Shown piece after piece: positions 15,594-16,601 of a stretch of 16,601 nt of DNA (within the stretch, counting starts at the first letter, position 1; every line of letters starts with the position of its first letter). The position numbers were made by a program, and so were the translations under genes. The notes below the pieces were generated by a model. The model was not told the origin of the DNA and searched no databases. It saw nothing but the letters and a program-made list of their open reading frames with translations. The DNA is from Methanosaeta sp. NSP1. GTDB lineage: Archaea > Halobacteriota > Methanosarcinia > Methanotrichales > Methanotrichaceae. The stretch covers positions 1 to 16,601 of the forward strand of contig NOLC01000138.1 in the NCBI GenBank assembly GCA_002256595.1, given 5' to 3'.

Positions 15594-16484
15594 ATGATGC
15601 AGGATTATTCTGCAATGGAGATCAAAACCTGGTTTGGCAGGATCGATCTGGAGAGCGGCAAGCTTCTTTGCAGCGAAGATGAAAGAGGCAGGGAGGAAAT
15701 CAGTGTACCGGGCCCGGAGGAGGCCAGGGCCTATCCCCTTCCCCAGCCGAACCTGCGCGCCCTGGCTCAGAAGACAGGTGTCTTCTCGGAGGAAATGCAG
15801 TATAATCAGCACCTTAGAGACTATGCCGTTTTGCTGGTGAAAAAGAAGCTGCTCCAGTCGGCCAGCGCTGAGCAGGATCTGCTCATGGGCATGCAGGCCC
15901 TGGACGGCATGTCCCAGGCCATCAATCTGCTGGACGAGAGGCTCTATGAATGGTCCAGACTGCACCGCCAGGAGATAGTGCATGGCAGGAGCCTGGCGGA
16001 GGGGCTGAGGGAAGACAGCAACATGGGCCGGCTGGCAGGGGCCATAATCGATCTCAGGGAATCGCGCCAGGCCATGGAGGAGGCGGTCTCGGCTGCGGTC
16101 CAGTCCCTGGCACCCAATCTCTCCGCCCTGGCCGGTCCCATCCTGGCAGCAAGGCTCATCTCCCGTGCCGGAAGCCTGGCCCACCTGGCGTGGATGCCCT
16201 CCAGCCGGCTGCAGGTTATGGGGGCAGAGAAGTCTCTCTTCAAGCATCTCAAGGGGCATGCACCCTCGCCCAAGCACGGCATCATCTACCGCCATCCGGC
16301 TGTGATCGGCTCGCCCCGCGGGCTGCGGGGCAGGGCGGCCAGGGCCCTGGCGGCCAAGCTCGCTATTGCTGCCAGGCTGGACGCCAATGGGGCCGGGCTG
16401 TCACAGGATCTGCAGGACGCCCTTGCGGCCAGATTGATGCAGATCAGGCAGAAAGGCGCGCAAAGGTCGAGGTCTTCGGGATAA
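15594..16484 (+). CDS. nop5: Nop5/Nop56-family C/D box RNP core protein
   Basis: Scaffold of the box C/D small RNA-protein complex that guides 2'-O-methylation of rRNA; it binds L7Ae-RNA and fibrillarin and dimerises by a coiled coil. The protein is about 296 residues. The N-terminal fibrillarin-binding domain starts at EIKTWFG. A rather short helical coiled-coil region lies around residues 95-180. The Nop RNA-binding domain has GAEKSLFKHL, then PKHGIIYRHP and a RGRAARALAAKLAIAARLD run. The tail is short and basic. The start is unsure: ATG 15594 or 15597 gives a short leader from the shared TATA box, ATG 15615 begins right at the conserved domain, and a TTG at 15564 is too close to the promoter. 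The fibrillarin gene, often next to nop5, does not follow here. Confidence 0.93.
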   Translation: MMQDYSAMEIKTWFGRIDLESGKLLCSEDERGREEISVPGPEEARAYPLPQPNLRALAQKTGVFSEEMQYNQHLRDYAVLLVKKKLLQSASAEQDLLMGMQALDGMSQAINLLDERLYEWSRLHRQEIVHGRSLAEGLREDSNMGRLAGAIIDLRESRQAMEEAVSAAVQSLAPNLSALAGPILAARLISRAGSLAHLAWMPSSRLQVMGAEKSLFKHLKGHAPSPKHGIIYRHPAVIGSPRGLRGRAARALAAKLAIAARLDANGAGLSQDLQDALAARLMQIRQKGAQRSRSSG

Positions 16485-16492
16485 GGATCAGA

Positions 16493-16499
16493 TTTATAT
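16493..16499 (+). promoter_or_regulatory. Possible TATA box of the right-edge gene
   Basis: TTTATAT on the plus strand just after the nop5 stop, about 48 bases before the ATG at 16544. A transcript would start near 16521, giving a leader of about 23 bases. Confidence 0.4.
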
Positions 16500-16543
16500 T
16501 CGAAGCCCTGGAATGGGTCTGTTGTTATGGTCGTGATAGGCGG

Positions 16544-16601
16544 ATGAGAAGGCAAAGCGATGGCATGGTTCTAGGACTTCTGATCATATCGGCATTTTTG
16601 G
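16544..16601 (+). CDS. Start of a probable exported or membrane protein, cut by window edge
   Basis: Nineteen codons are visible from the ATG at 16544. They begin with two Arg and a polar stretch, then run into a hydrophobic segment (MVLGLLIISAFL), the pattern of a signal peptide or first membrane helix. GTGATAGGCGG lies immediately before the ATG and a TATA-like box about 48 bases upstream. It is not fibrillarin, whose N-terminus is not hydrophobic. Function cannot be stated from so short a piece. Confidence 0.5.
   Translation, partial: MRRQSDGMVLGLLIISAFL

Overview
The window looks like chromosomal DNA from a methanogenic euryarchaeon of the Methanosarcinales, most likely the Methanothrix (Methanosaeta) family. 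The evidence is a group II chaperonin (thermosome), topoisomerase VI, archaeal RPA with its associated OB-fold protein, Nop5, a small archaeal Trm112, TATA-box promoters, and GGTGA/GGAGG ribosome sites at many starts. The genus is an inference; I see no methanogenesis gene here. I see no rRNA, tRNA, CRISPR array, insertion sequence or phage gene.

Layout. (1) 1-5081, minus strand: a protein-folding block, transcribed thermosome, grpE, dnaK, dnaJ (dnaJ runs off the left edge). (2) 5082-5280: a divergent promoter region. (3) 5281-7760, plus strand: a phosphate block of pstB, phoU and a second PhoU with an N-terminal AbrB-type domain, with no pstS, pstC or pstA beside it. (4) 7849-15494, minus strand: a DNA-maintenance block, read from its upstream end as rpa, RPA-associated OB protein, a stand-alone Lrp/AsnC ligand domain, top6B, top6A, a metal-dependent amidohydrolase, a Trm112-like zinc protein, and a membrane-anchored protein split over two frames. 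(5) 15495-16601: a divergent promoter, nop5 on the plus strand, and the first codons of a probable exported or membrane protein at the right edge.

How the genes work together. Thermosome and the Hsp70 system (GrpE, DnaK, DnaJ) are the two ATP-driven folding machines and lie side by side. PstB powers phosphate uptake, while the two PhoU proteins probably sense or restrain it; the AbrB-fused one could carry the signal to DNA. RPA and its partner coat single-stranded DNA, and Top6A/Top6B decatenate and relax duplex DNA by double-strand passage.

The two most striking observations are both reading-frame breaks with a visible cause. In top6A a well-placed ribosome site and ATG lie in a different frame from the conserved N-terminal helix; one A in a short A run (or a -1 ribosomal slip on AAA) would join them into a 352-residue protein. 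In the membrane protein an exact 7-bp tandem duplication breaks the frame; removing one copy gives a single 407-residue protein. Each could be a sequencing or assembly error, a true mutation, or a regulated switch; the sequence alone cannot decide.
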